Source: JAYPWI01 sp038135065 (GTDB taxonomy: Bacteria > Actinomycetota > Acidimicrobiia > Acidimicrobiales > Poriferisodalaceae). Taken from it: a DNA stretch of 64,000 nt. The notes under the pieces were generated by a model. That model was given only the letters and a program-made list of their open reading frames with translations. It searched no databases and had not been told where the DNA came from. The stretch covers positions 1-64,000 of the forward strand of contig JAYPWI010000014.1 of assembly GCA_038135065.1 (NCBI GenBank), read 5' to 3'. Positions 50,077 to 58,405 of this stretch are shown piece by piece (position 1 is the stretch's first letter; the number at the start of each line of letters is the position of its first letter). Made by a program: the position numbers and the translations under genes.

Positions 50077-50448
50077 ATGCCAGGGCAGTGGCGAGCGATG
50101 TACGACCAGTGGGAGCGCGCCAGCGCTCCGATGCTCGAGCAGATCGCTGGATCTGATGCGGTGAGGGATGTCATTGCCGTGAGCCTCTCAGTGAGCAAGG
50201 CCGTCATGGCCGAGACCGAACGGCTGAGCCGTCAATGGCTCCACGCATGGAATCTCCCTGCCGCTGGCGACGTCCGCCAACTTCGAACCGAGATCGCCCG
50301 TCTCAGCGCTGAGGTCGCTCGGTTGGCTGCATCGGCGTCCGAGGCCGAGACCACGATCACGCGTCCCACTGTGGTCCGTGAACCCCTGTGGGAAGCCGAC
50401 GGTGCGCAAGAGCGGCCGGCTGGCGAGTCGTTCAGCAGGGCCAGTTGA
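50077..50448 (+). CDS. PhaE-like PHA synthase accessory protein
   Basis: The 123-residue helical protein ends its first half with SRQWLHAWNLPAAGDVRQL, the pattern of PhaE/class III synthase subunits (NxPTRxD-like), followed by a coiled-coil heptad region (about 65-95). It is much shorter than classical PhaE (about 350). ATG 50077 has GGGAGA just upstream and is favoured over GTG 50065. Its TGA overlaps the phaC ATG (TGATG), so the two are made in fixed ratio. Confidence 0.65.
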   Translation: MPGQWRAMYDQWERASAPMLEQIAGSDAVRDVIAVSLSVSKAVMAETERLSRQWLHAWNLPAAGDVRQLRTEIARLSAEVARLAASASEAETTITRPTVVREPLWEADGAQERPAGESFSRAS

Positions 50449-51590
50449 TGGCGAGTAACCCGTCCGACACGGTGGCTGACGTGTTCGCCGATCCCATGGG
50501 ATTTCTTGCCCGGGAGATGACGCGTGGGGTCAAGCGGTCGTGGAACCTCACCCGTCACATGCTGGGCATCGATCGGGCCGCGACCGGAGCGACACCACGT
50601 GACGCAGTCTGGCGGTCAGGTAAATCGGTGTTGTACCGCTACCGCAGCGATGCCGTCACGGTGGGTGAGCCGCTGCTGTTGGTGATGAGTCTGGTCAGTC
50701 GTTCGTTCATCCTCGACCTCCAGCCTGGGAACAGCTTCGTGGAGCATCTCCGTGACGCCGGTTTCGATGTCTTCCTGCTCGATTGGGGGGTGCCGGACGA
50801 AGCCGAGGCAGGCTTCGACCTTTCGACCTATGCCGACATTCTCCTGCCGGCGGCGGTTGCCGAGGTCGATCGACTCGGTGGGCACCAGGGGGTCAACGTC
50901 TTCGGATACTGCTACGGCGGGGTGCTCTCGCTGCTGTATGCGTCCCGTCATACGAGCGACCCGATCAACACCCTGACGGTGATGGCCACCCCCGTCGACT
51001 TCGCGGAAATGCCCGCAGCCTTGGGGGGCGTGGGCCGTCACGGTGTCGACCCTCAGCATCTGCTCGACCACACGGGCAATGTGCCCGCTTCCACTGTGCG
51101 GGCGGGGTTCATCGGGCTGAGTCCGACCGCCGACCTCACGACCGTCGTCGATTTCTGGGAGCACCTCGAAGACGATCGCTTCTTGAGCAACTACCAGGCG
51201 ATGACGAGTTGGACTCGCAACCACATTCCCTTCCCTGGAGCGGCGTTCGTGCAGAGCACCGAGGTGTTGGTCGATGGCAACGGGTTCGTCAACGACGACA
51301 TCGTGATCGACGGCCGACCCCGTCACCTCGCCGACATCACGGTTCCGTTCCATAACGTGATCGCAGAGCGGGACCACATCGTGCCGCCCACGTCGACCAG
51401 GGGGCTCGGTGAGCTCGTCGGGTCGGTCGACGTGACCGAAACCGAACTCCCCGCCGGACACGTCGGGTTGATCGTCGGAAGCGGAGGTCGGCGTCGGTGC
51501 ATGCCAGCGATGTCGGAGTGGATCGCAGCGCGCAGTCGCAGGCTCGACGAGCCCCGGTCCAACCAGCAAGCACACGCAGCGGCAGTCTGA
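50448..51590 (+). CDS. phaC: Polyhydroxyalkanoate synthase (class III PhaC-like)
   Basis: The 380-residue enzyme polymerises (R)-3-hydroxyacyl-CoA into PHA. The lipase-like box GYCYGG places the nucleophile Cys at 155. The Asp is in AERDHIVPP (about 305) and the His in AGHVGLIVG (about 335). The conserved LLDWGVPD (about 110-117) is present. The length and the adjacent PhaE-like gene match class III/IV synthases. The start overlaps the PhaE-like stop; its own stop overlaps the patatin gene (TGATG). Confidence 0.92.
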   Translation: MASNPSDTVADVFADPMGFLAREMTRGVKRSWNLTRHMLGIDRAATGATPRDAVWRSGKSVLYRYRSDAVTVGEPLLLVMSLVSRSFILDLQPGNSFVEHLRDAGFDVFLLDWGVPDEAEAGFDLSTYADILLPAAVAEVDRLGGHQGVNVFGYCYGGVLSLLYASRHTSDPINTLTVMATPVDFAEMPAALGGVGRHGVDPQHLLDHTGNVPASTVRAGFIGLSPTADLTTVVDFWEHLEDDRFLSNYQAMTSWTRNHIPFPGAAFVQSTEVLVDGNGFVNDDIVIDGRPRHLADITVPFHNVIAERDHIVPPTSTRGLGELVGSVDVTETELPAGHVGLIVGSGGRRRCMPAMSEWIAARSRRLDEPRSNQQAHAAAV

Positions 51591-52564
51591 TGAGCCAGGA
51601 CCGGGCGTCGGGCTCGGTTGCCCTGGTGTTGGGCTCGGGCGGGGTGCTCGGCGGAGCCTTTCACGCTGGTGTGGTGAAGGCTCTTCTCGACACCCGGGGC
51701 ATCGATGCCCGTGGGGTCGACGTCATCGTCGGCACGTCCGCAGGGGCCCTGAGCGCAGTGCTGCTCGGTGCGGGCCTGCACCCCGATGACCTGTACCGCC
51801 GGGAAACCGGTCAGCAACTCAGCCCCGAGGGCCAGCGTTTGTTCGGGGACGTTCGAGCACGCCTCGGGCCACACACGCCCCACCGCAGCTCCTTCGGGCC
51901 CCCCTTCGCTCCGATGCTTCCCATCCGAGCCCTACTCGAGCCCGGCAGTGTGGCGCCAGGCACGGTTGCTGCTTCGCTGCTTCCACGGGGAGTCGTACCC
52001 GCAGACCGGCTACGTGATCTCGTGGATGCCCTCACGTTCACGAGGCGGCGTGGGTCCTCCAGTTGGGCATGGCCGGGACGCCCCTTCCTCGAGGTCTGTG
52101 CCGTGGACATGACGAGTGGACGGCGGCGGGTCTTCGACGGAGCCGGGGAGGAGACCATTGGTGCGGCGGTCGCTGCGTCCTGTGCGGTTCCCGGTGTGGT
52201 GGCTCCGGTGAGGATCGGGGAACGGGACTACCTCGATGGTGGTGTGCACTCCGCCGACAACGTAGATGTGTTGGCGGGCCGTTCGTTCGATCAAGTGATC
52301 ATCAGTTCGCCGCTGTCCACCGAGCGAATCCACGACGTGAGCAGTCCGTGGCACGGGATCAGGGTCCTGACCCGCTGGCAGACCGATGCGGATGTTCGAC
52401 GCCTCGACGCCGGTGCCGTGGTCGAGGTGCTCCGACCCACGGCGCGCGACCTGTATGCGATGGGACCCGACATGCTCGACGGTCGACGCAGGGCGGCAGT
52501 CGCCCTTCAGGCCTATACGTCGGCCGCCGCTGCGTTGTCTGAGGCGTGCCCCGCGATGGCCTGA
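51590..52564 (+). CDS. Patatin-like phospholipase/acyl hydrolase
   Basis: The 324-residue protein has the oxyanion loop GSGGVLGG (about 15-22), the nucleophile Ser50 in VGTSAGAL (GxSxG) and the dyad Asp in YLDGGVHSADN (about 218). No membrane segment or signal peptide, so it is cytosolic. The ATG overlaps the phaC stop. Coupling to PhaC suggests a job at the PHA granule, such as depolymerisation or release of acyl chains; this is inference, since the family also includes phospholipases. Confidence 0.82.
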   Translation: MSQDRASGSVALVLGSGGVLGGAFHAGVVKALLDTRGIDARGVDVIVGTSAGALSAVLLGAGLHPDDLYRRETGQQLSPEGQRLFGDVRARLGPHTPHRSSFGPPFAPMLPIRALLEPGSVAPGTVAASLLPRGVVPADRLRDLVDALTFTRRRGSSSWAWPGRPFLEVCAVDMTSGRRRVFDGAGEETIGAAVAASCAVPGVVAPVRIGERDYLDGGVHSADNVDVLAGRSFDQVIISSPLSTERIHDVSSPWHGIRVLTRWQTDADVRRLDAGAVVEVLRPTARDLYAMGPDMLDGRRRAAVALQAYTSAAAALSEACPAMA

Positions 52565-52678
52565 GCGGCCGCCGTCGAGGCCCCCGGCTGAGTGGGAGCC
52601 ACGTCGGGCGCAGCCCCCTGTTCCTCTCGGGAGTCCGGCCGCGGCGCTGCGCTGTTCGCCCATCTGGTGCAGGGGGCG

Positions 52679-53509
52679 TCAGTCGAGTTCGGCTCCAGCT
52701 CCCACTCGGATGCCGAACGTGGCGATGGGCAGCACCTTGGTGTGTCCGGAATTCGGGAGGGCGTCGGCAACCGTGGGCGCGTGCTCAGCTTCGGCCAGCA
52801 CGGCCACCGACGGTCCCGATCCGCTGAGCCAGGCCCCGAGCGCCAATTCGTGGTTGGCGGCCGCCTCCAACGCAGTGGTCGACTCCGGTCGGTTGGCGAG
52901 GCGAAGTTGCTGATGCAGTCGGTCCTGGCAGGCGTCTCTGATGGCGGCGAGATCGCCCGTGGCCAGGGCGGCCACCATCAGCGACGCCCGACCGATGTTC
53001 TCGACCGCGTCGGCCAGGGAAACCTGATCGGGCAGGGTGCTGCGAGCCTTGGCGGTCGACGTTGCACTATCGGGCACCCACATCACGGCGCGCACCCCGA
53101 GTGGGGGCTTCATTCGAATCACCCGGCCAGCGGCAGCAACGACCAGGCCGCCGTACACCGATGCGGCTGCATTGTCCGCGTGCCCTTCCAGGTCACTGGC
53201 AAGTTGGCAGACCTCTGGGTGGTCTATCCAACCGCACCGGGACAGCCAGCCTGCGGCGAGCCCGGCCACTCGGGCTGCCCCCGAGTACCCCATGCCCCTG
53301 CCCGGAGCGATCGTCGAGGTGAAGTAGATGTCACCACTTCCCTGGGCCTGGGCGAAGGCGACCGCAGCGGGATGCCCGGCGGGCACAGGAACGCTGTGCG
53401 GTCCATGGGGCTCACCCACATCGAGATGGAAACGTTCCTCGAGCGCGAGGGCGAGGCAGTCGAACCCTGCTCCGAGGTTGGCTGTGGAGGCTGGCACCGA
53501 GACGCGCAC
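52679..53509 (-). CDS. thrB: Homoserine kinase (GHMP family)
   Basis: The 276-residue GHMP kinase begins VRVSVPASTANLGAGFDCLALAL, diagnostic for ThrB. The ATP loop is PGRGMGYSGAARVAGLAAG (about 91-109), where most homologs have GLGSSAA. The C-terminal SGSGPSVAVLAE (about 230-241) is also conserved. It phosphorylates homoserine for threonine synthesis. It is not next to thrA or thrC here. GTG start with TACGCT eight bases upstream. The ATP-loop deviation leaves a little doubt about the substrate. Confidence 0.8.
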   Translation of the reverse strand: MRVSVPASTANLGAGFDCLALALEERFHLDVGEPHGPHSVPVPAGHPAAVAFAQAQGSGDIYFTSTIAPGRGMGYSGAARVAGLAAGWLSRCGWIDHPEVCQLASDLEGHADNAAASVYGGLVVAAAGRVIRMKPPLGVRAVMWVPDSATSTAKARSTLPDQVSLADAVENIGRASLMVAALATGDLAAIRDACQDRLHQQLRLANRPESTTALEAAANHELALGAWLSGSGPSVAVLAEAEHAPTVADALPNSGHTKVLPIATFGIRVGAGAELD

Positions 53510-53517
53510 GGCCGATG

Positions 53518-53523
53518 AGCGTA
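53518..53523 (-). promoter_or_regulatory. -10 hexamer, thrB (leaderless type)
   Basis: TACGCT on the minus strand, eight bases before GTG 53509. It shares two base pairs with the divergent -10 of the SRAP gene. Confidence 0.45.
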
Positions 53524-53527
53524 GCCT
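53522..53527 (+). promoter_or_regulatory. -10 hexamer, SRAP gene (leaderless type)
   Basis: TAGCCT six bases before ATG 53534, overlapping the thrB -10 on the other strand. Confidence 0.45.
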
Positions 53528-53533
53528 GACCGA

Positions 53534-54262
53534 ATGTGCGGACGGTTTGTGTCAGCGACGGCTCCGGCTGACCTGGCTGGTTATTTCGGTACTGCCGTGC
53601 CCGAGGTCGATCTTCCTCGGAACTTCAACGTCGCCCCGACAATGGACGTGTATGCGGTGGTGGGGGATCGGTCCGACAGTGGGAGTCCGGGACGACGTCT
53701 CGACACGTTCCGCTGGGGTCTGGTGCCATCGTGGGCCAAGGAGGAGCGCATCGGCAACCGGATGATCAACGCGCGCGCCGAGACCGTCGATTCCAAGCAG
53801 GCGTTTCGGGCCGCCTTTCGGCGGCGACGCTGTCTGGTGCCGGCCACGGGTTTCTACGAATGGCGTACGTCGACTGATCCTCATAGGGGGCGGCCCGCGA
53901 AACAGCCCGTGTTCATCCATCGGGGGGATGGAGAACCGTTGGCCATGGCCGGTCTGTGGGAGCAATGGCGGGGTCCGGGCCGTGACTGGAGCGAGGCCCT
54001 TCACTCGGTGACCGTCGTCACCACCGAGGCCAATGGCTTCATGCAACCCATCCACGACCGCATGCCCGTGCTGCTTGCCCGTCGGCATTGGGAGGAATGG
54101 CTCGACCCGGGGAACGAGGACGTCGATCACCTCAAAGCCTTGCTGGTCCCTGCGCCTGAAGGGTTGTTGGCGGCCTACGGGGTCGATCCCCTCGTTGGCA
54201 ATGTGCGCAACAACGGGCCGGCCTTGATCGAGCCCTACGAGCCCGCCCCCGAGATGGACTGA
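53534..54262 (+). CDS. SRAP/HMCES-family abasic-site protein (YedK-like)
   Basis: The 242-residue protein begins MCGRF, so Cys2 can form the thiazolidine crosslink to abasic sites in single-stranded DNA after removal of Met. Other conserved residues are visible: NVAPT (Asn about 35), NARAET (about 78-83), GFYEW (Glu about 106) and the catalytic His in IHDRMPVLL (about 175). It shields AP sites during replication. The 3' end overlaps the MFS gene by 28 bases tail to tail. Confidence 0.93.
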   Translation: MCGRFVSATAPADLAGYFGTAVPEVDLPRNFNVAPTMDVYAVVGDRSDSGSPGRRLDTFRWGLVPSWAKEERIGNRMINARAETVDSKQAFRAAFRRRRCLVPATGFYEWRTSTDPHRGRPAKQPVFIHRGDGEPLAMAGLWEQWRGPGRDWSEALHSVTVVTTEANGFMQPIHDRMPVLLARRHWEEWLDPGNEDVDHLKALLVPAPEGLLAAYGVDPLVGNVRNNGPALIEPYEPAPEMD

Positions 54263-55593
54263 GGCGATCGGTCGCTGCTCGACCGGCCGGGGGCCAACGC
54301 CTCGGCCCGATCGGGTGGGGGAGCATCGAGGTCGATGACCCATTCGACCGCGAAGACCTGCGGTTCCGGCGACCCATTGCGTCGGTGGCCGGGCGCTCGA
54401 GTACCGAGTCGAATATCGCGCCAGAGGGGAATCGCAATCGCGGTCGCCAACCCGCCAAGGCCGACGGACAACAGGATGGCGGTCCGATAGCCGGCGTGTT
54501 CGATCACCATCCCCAACATGAGCGGCCCGAACAGGGCGCCCGTACCTGCGGAGGTGTACAGCACGCCGAGAAGGCGCCCGAGACCCTGCAGTCCGAAACA
54601 CTGGGCCGCTGCAGTGGGGCTGAGGGCGACGTAGCCGCCGTACCCGACGCCCAGGACCAGCGCAAAGAGGGCCATCAGCCCGTAGGTTCCTCCCGCGGCG
54701 AGCCAGATCAGGTAGGCGACCGGTTGGACGGCGAAGGCCAACACGACGGAGGGAAGCACGCCGACCCGTTCGGCGAAGGGGCCGATTCCCAGACGCCCGA
54801 CCACGCTGCCGACCCCCAGCAGCGTGATCAGGGCGGAGGCCAGTGGTCCTGACACGCCACGTTCGGTTGCGTAGTCGTAGAGGAACACGAAGGGGGCGAA
54901 CAAGGCCAGTGACATGGCCAGGCCGCTGAAGTACAGGCGGGCGAATTCTGGAGTGCGCATCGAGCGAACGACATGGGCTCGGTCGGCGGCCGCGTTGGGC
55001 ATCGGGCGGGACGGTGGTGGACGCATGGCCACACCGGCCAGCAGGTAGACCCCGAGGGAGCCGAGGGCCATCAGTTCGAACGAGGATCGCCACCCGATGG
55101 AGTTGATCATTCGCTCGAAGATGGGCACGGTCAGTGTGCCGATACCGATGCCGGCCGTGGACAGTCCCAGGCCGCTGGCCCGGCGCTTGTCGAACCAGCC
55201 GCTCACCGCCGCCGTGATGGGCACCAGGTACAAGCCGATGCCGGCGCCTACCCCGATGCTGTAGGTCACGTAGACCCCGATCAGGCTGGTCGCTTGGGCC
55301 GAGAGGTAGAGCCCGGCGGTGATGAACACCGAACCGCTCAGCACGAGCGGTCGGGCGCCGAAGCGGTCGACGAGGGGCCCCGTCACCAGGCCGCAGCAGA
55401 AAACGCCGAACATCGTGAGGCCGAACACGAACCCGAATGACGACAGGCTGGCCGAGAACTCGTCCCGCACCTGCTGCACAGCGGTGGCGTAGGCGTAGAA
55501 GGTGGCGAAGGACCAAGCGTTGAGCAGGCAGGCCGCCGATGCCACGAGCCAGCCGGTCGGACCATCGATCCGGGCCGTGGGAGCAGTCGACAT
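54235..55593 (-). CDS. MFS transporter, oxalate:formate antiporter-like
   Basis: The 452-residue protein has about 12 membrane helices. DRFGARPLVLSG in the loop after TM2 is the MFS motif-A segment, and GVGAGIGLYLVPITAAVSGWFDKRRASGLGL is typical of the monocarboxylate/oxalate-formate branch. ATG 55593 is chosen over the 16-codon upstream extension, since TACCGT lies seven bases before it. The C-terminus is cytosolic and Pro/Ser-rich. Substrate unknown, probably an organic anion. Confidence 0.85.
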   Translation of the reverse strand: MSTAPTARIDGPTGWLVASAACLLNAWSFATFYAYATAVQQVRDEFSASLSSFGFVFGLTMFGVFCCGLVTGPLVDRFGARPLVLSGSVFITAGLYLSAQATSLIGVYVTYSIGVGAGIGLYLVPITAAVSGWFDKRRASGLGLSTAGIGIGTLTVPIFERMINSIGWRSSFELMALGSLGVYLLAGVAMRPPPSRPMPNAAADRAHVVRSMRTPEFARLYFSGLAMSLALFAPFVFLYDYATERGVSGPLASALITLLGVGSVVGRLGIGPFAERVGVLPSVVLAFAVQPVAYLIWLAAGGTYGLMALFALVLGVGYGGYVALSPTAAAQCFGLQGLGRLLGVLYTSAGTGALFGPLMLGMVIEHAGYRTAILLSVGLGGLATAIAIPLWRDIRLGTRAPGHRRNGSPEPQVFAVEWVIDLDAPPPDRAEALAPGRSSSDRSPQSISGAGS

Positions 55594-55600
55594 TGTCTCA

Positions 55601-55606
55601 ACGGTA
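55601..55606 (-). promoter_or_regulatory. -10 hexamer, MFS gene (leaderless type)
   Basis: TACCGT on the minus strand, seven bases before ATG 55593. Confidence 0.45.
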
Positions 55607-55659
55607 CGGGTCGCCGGTCGTTGCTGGAAAGTCCTACCCAATGGCCGGGCAGAGAACGA

Positions 55660-56079
55660 TCAGAGGGCGCCTGGCGCGCCGGCCGTCCTGAGGGCTCCGG
55701 TGATCGCAGTGGCCGCTTGTTCGAGGGCGTCGGGGACGACGCTGGTCGCTGCATTGGCGAAGTCGAGGTCGGCCATGGTCATGGTGGGGACAACGTGGAT
55801 GTGTAGGTGCGGCACCTCGAAGCCTGCGACGATCAGCCCGACCCGTGCCGGAGCAAAGGCGGTGACCTGTGCGTCGCCGATCTGGCGGGCCACGTCGAAC
55901 AGGTGCGCCTGGAGGTCTGGTGGAGCGTCGAGCCAATGGTCGATCTCGTCGACGGGGACGACCAGGGTGTGGCCCGGAGCCAGCGGGTTGATCGACAGAA
56001 ATGCGACGCAGCGGTCGTCGCGCCAGACGAAGGTGCCGGGCAGATCGCCGGCGATGATCATCGAGAAGATGGTTGGCAT
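55660..56079 (-). CDS. HIT-family nucleotide hydrolase
   Basis: The 139-residue protein has the histidine triad HLHIHVVP (about 92-99) with LSINPLAPGHTLVVPVDEIDHW upstream. HINT/Fhit-type enzymes hydrolyse AMP-linked conjugates. Length is normal. ATG start; CATAGT on the minus strand six bases upstream could be a -10. It lies 66 bases upstream of the MFS gene on the same strand. Confidence 0.92.
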   Translation of the reverse strand: MPTIFSMIIAGDLPGTFVWRDDRCVAFLSINPLAPGHTLVVPVDEIDHWLDAPPDLQAHLFDVARQIGDAQVTAFAPARVGLIVAGFEVPHLHIHVVPTMTMADLDFANAATSVVPDALEQAATAITGALRTAGAPGAL

Positions 56080-56117
56080 GGTGCAACTATGGCCGCTGAC
56101 GAGTGCACCGCGGGACC

Positions 56118-56123
56118 TACGAT
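56118..56123 (+). promoter_or_regulatory. -10 hexamer, CDP-alcohol transferase (leaderless type)
   Basis: TACGAT six bases before GTG 56130, which supports that start over GTG 56103. Confidence 0.45.
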
Positions 56124-56129
56124 GCCGGG

Positions 56130-56711
56130 GTGGACTGGCGGCCCTTCACCGTTCCCAATCTGATCAGCGTTGCCCGGCTGTGTTGTATCCCCCTGTTCTG
56201 GTGGGTGCTGTTCGGCCTCGACGACCGGTGGGCAGCGGCGGTGGTGCTGGGGGTGTTGGGGGCAACCGACTGGGTCGACGGATACATCGCGCGACGATTC
56301 GACCAGGTGAGCGAACTCGGCAAGATCTTGGATCCGACCGCTGATCGTCTCCTGTTGCTGGTTGGTGTCTTGGGTGTGGCCATCGATGGATCGGTTCCGC
56401 TGTGGATCGCTGTCACCGCCCTCGTCAGGGAGGGGCTAGTCGCCCTGGTGGCGGTGGTGCTGGCGGTGTTGGGTGCCCACCGCATCGAGGTGACCTGGTG
56501 GGGTAAGACGGGGACCTTTGCGATGATGTTCGCCTTCCCGTTCTTCCTGGCAGGAGGCAGCGACATCGGTCTGGCCGAGGCGTTCAACGTGGGGGGCTGG
56601 ATCTGCGCCCTGGTAGGGCTGCCCATTCACTACTACTCGGCCCTGGGCTACGTCCCGGCCGCCCGCGCTGCCCTGCGAGCCGGCCGGTCGTCCGCAACCG
56701 AGGGCCAGTGA
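56130..56711 (+). CDS. CDP-alcohol phosphatidyltransferase (PgsA-like)
   Basis: The 193-residue membrane enzyme has the CDP-OH-P signature D-x2-DG-x2-AR-x8-G-x3-D-x3-D: DWVDGYIAR (about 48-56), then ELGKILDPTADR (about 61-72). There are four to six helices. It is likely a phosphatidylglycerolphosphate synthase or cardiolipin synthase of this family; the alcohol acceptor cannot be read from sequence. GTG 56130 gives the expected N-terminus (VDWRPFTVPNLIS). gcvH follows. Confidence 0.88.
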   Translation: MDWRPFTVPNLISVARLCCIPLFWWVLFGLDDRWAAAVVLGVLGATDWVDGYIARRFDQVSELGKILDPTADRLLLLVGVLGVAIDGSVPLWIAVTALVREGLVALVAVVLAVLGAHRIEVTWWGKTGTFAMMFAFPFFLAGGSDIGLAEAFNVGGWICALVGLPIHYYSALGYVPAARAALRAGRSSATEGQ

Positions 56712-56747
56712 CAGCCGTTGCGCTCTGGCGAGAGGGCCCCGATCCGG

Positions 56748-56753
56748 TAGCGT
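56748..56753 (+). promoter_or_regulatory. -10 hexamer, gcvH (leaderless type)
   Basis: TAGCGT seven bases before ATG 56761; no Shine-Dalgarno. Confidence 0.45.
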
Positions 56754-56760
56754 TCCTGTC

Positions 56761-57144
56761 ATGAGCGTGCCCGCCGAACTCCGGTACTCGACCGACCATG
56801 AATGGGTGCGGAGGGAAGGTGACCTCGTCCGGGTCGGTATCACCGATTACGCCCAGGACGCGCTCGGCGACGTCGTGTTCGTCGAATTGCCCGAGTTGGG
56901 TGCGGTCGTGGCTGCTGATGCATCGTTCAGCGAGATCGAGTCGACGAAGTCGGTCTCCGATGTGTTCGCGCCGATGAGTGGCGAGGTGGTGGAGGTCAAT
57001 ACCACGCTCGAGGAGCAACCCGAGCTCGTCAACGCTGCGCCCTATGGTGATGGGTGGATTTGTGTGATTCGTCCATCGAATCCTGCCGAGTTCGACGCGC
57101 TGCTCGATGCGGCCGGCTACGAGGCTCTGATCGCTGAGGAGTGA
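56761..57144 (+). CDS. gcvH: Glycine cleavage system H protein
   Basis: The 127-residue lipoyl carrier has the lipoylated lysine in ESTKSVSDV (about Lys63) and the typical N-terminus LRYSTDHEWVRREGD. It shuttles the aminomethyl group in glycine cleavage. Other gcv genes are not in the window. It begins a block (gcvH-FHA-MerR-DUF151-MerR) seen in mycobacteria. The FHA gene's GTG overlaps its stop. Confidence 0.95.
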   Translation: MSVPAELRYSTDHEWVRREGDLVRVGITDYAQDALGDVVFVELPELGAVVAADASFSEIESTKSVSDVFAPMSGEVVEVNTTLEEQPELVNAAPYGDGWICVIRPSNPAEFDALLDAAGYEALIAEE

Positions 57145-57599
57145 GTGTGGCCTCGATCTTCTGCAATCAGTGTGGACACGAGAATCCACCGGGATCGCGT
57201 TTCTGCTCGAGTTGTGGGTCCGAACTCCAGGCCCACCACGATCACCACACCGAGGGACTCGACGTATCGCCTGAGGTCGAGGGCCACACCGGTGGCGTGG
57301 CCTTCCTGGTCGTCACGGCTGGCCATCGCGCCGGTACCCGCTTCCCGATCGCCGGGGATCGGGCGACCGTCGGTCGCCACCCAGACAGTGACGTCTTCCT
57401 CGACGACATCACGGTGTCACGCCGCCACGTCGACCTCGTGGCCACAGAGACGGGCTACACGCTGAGCGATGTCGGCTCCCTGAACGGAACCTACGTCAAC
57501 GGCCGGCGGATCGATGGTGAGGTAATGCTCACCAATGGCGACGAGGTACAGGTCGGTAAGTTCAAGTTGTTGTATCTCCTCGGCTCCACGGGACCATGA
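57141..57599 (+). CDS. FHA-domain protein with N-terminal zinc ribbon (GarA/OdhI position)
   Basis: The 152-residue protein has a zinc ribbon at about 7-28 (CNQCGHEN and CSSCGSEL), a His-rich linker and an FHA domain (about 50-150) with GRHPDSDVFLDD, SRRH and NGTYVNG, the phosphothreonine-binding loops. By position it equals mycobacterial GarA, which controls 2-oxoglutarate and glutamate metabolism. The phosphorylatable ETTS tail of GarA is absent and the zinc ribbon stands in its place. GTG start overlaps gcvH; stop overlaps the MerR gene. Confidence 0.88.
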   Translation: MSVASIFCNQCGHENPPGSRFCSSCGSELQAHHDHHTEGLDVSPEVEGHTGGVAFLVVTAGHRAGTRFPIAGDRATVGRHPDSDVFLDDITVSRRHVDLVATETGYTLSDVGSLNGTYVNGRRIDGEVMLTNGDEVQVGKFKLLYLLGSTGP

Positions 57600-58384
57600 C
57601 GATGGCCGACCATCGTTCCATCGGTGACGTGCTACGTCTGCTGCAGGACGACTTTCCCGATGTCACCATCTCCAAGATCCGCTTCCTCGAGGCGCAGGGG
57701 TTGATCGAACCGGAGCGGACACCCTCCGGTTATCGGAAGTTCGCCCAAGCCGACATCGACAAGTTGACCTGGATCCTGACCCAGCAGCGGGATCACTTCC
57801 TACCGTTGAAGGTGATCCGGCAGCGGGTCGAGGCCGGAGACCATCTCCGCGCCCCTGCCGAAACGGCGCCCGAGCCACCGCCGGAGAGCCCCGAACCCGC
57901 ACCTGCAACCACCCAGGTCTCGGTGTCGCGCACCAACGACCCGATCCACTCGACCCCGCTGTCGCCGGACCTGACCTCGGTGAGCCTCAGTTCGGAGGAA
58001 CTGGCGTCGGCCAGTGGGTTGACGCCATTGCAGCTTCGTGACCTGGAGACCTACGGACTACTGCGAGCCCGGAGGCTCGGGCCCACCACCTACTACGACG
58101 GCGAGGCCTTGCTCGTCGCCAGGGTGGCCAAGGAGTTCGGTGCCCACGGTGTGGAAGCCCGGCACCTGCGGATGTTTCGGACGGCTGCCGAACGGGAGGC
58201 ATCGGTGTTCGAGCAGGCGATCATGCCCGTCATCCAGCAGCGCCGACCCGAAGCCCGCACCGAGGCTCGACAGCAACTCGAGCGTATGGCGGTCCTCGGC
58301 GAGCGTCTGCGGTCGGCCATGATGCGAGCTGCGCTCGCCGAATACCTGGGGGAACGAGCCGAGGACCGGGGTTCTTCCGGCTGA
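57596..58384 (+). CDS. MerR-family regulator, FtsR-like
   Basis: The 262-residue protein has an N-terminal winged helix-turn-helix (SIGDVLRLLQDDFPDVTISKIRFLEAQGLI, then SGYRKFAQADIDKL) and a Pro/Glu-rich linker (about 88-110). A second MerR-like HTH segment follows (about 130-175: LASASGLTPLQLRDLETYGLL) and a helical C-terminus. It is equivalent to Rv1828 and corynebacterial FtsR, which activates ftsZ; the same target here is inference. ATG overlaps the FHA stop. Confidence 0.85.
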   Translation: MTMADHRSIGDVLRLLQDDFPDVTISKIRFLEAQGLIEPERTPSGYRKFAQADIDKLTWILTQQRDHFLPLKVIRQRVEAGDHLRAPAETAPEPPPESPEPAPATTQVSVSRTNDPIHSTPLSPDLTSVSLSSEELASASGLTPLQLRDLETYGLLRARRLGPTTYYDGEALLVARVAKEFGAHGVEARHLRMFRTAAEREASVFEQAIMPVIQQRRPEARTEARQQLERMAVLGERLRSAMMRAALAEYLGERAEDRGSSG

Positions 58385-58393
58385 TCATCGGGC

Positions 58394-58399
58394 TAGGGT
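58394..58399 (+). promoter_or_regulatory. -10 hexamer, DUF151 gene (leaderless type)
   Basis: TAGGGT six bases before ATG 58406. Confidence 0.45.
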
Positions 58400-58405
58400 G
58401 CTCTC

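Noticed and set aside
52565..52678. Possible gene or RNA between the patatin and thrB genes
   Set aside because: Only 114 bases of convergent spacer with small GC-rich repeats; no convincing frame, promoter or RNA fold.
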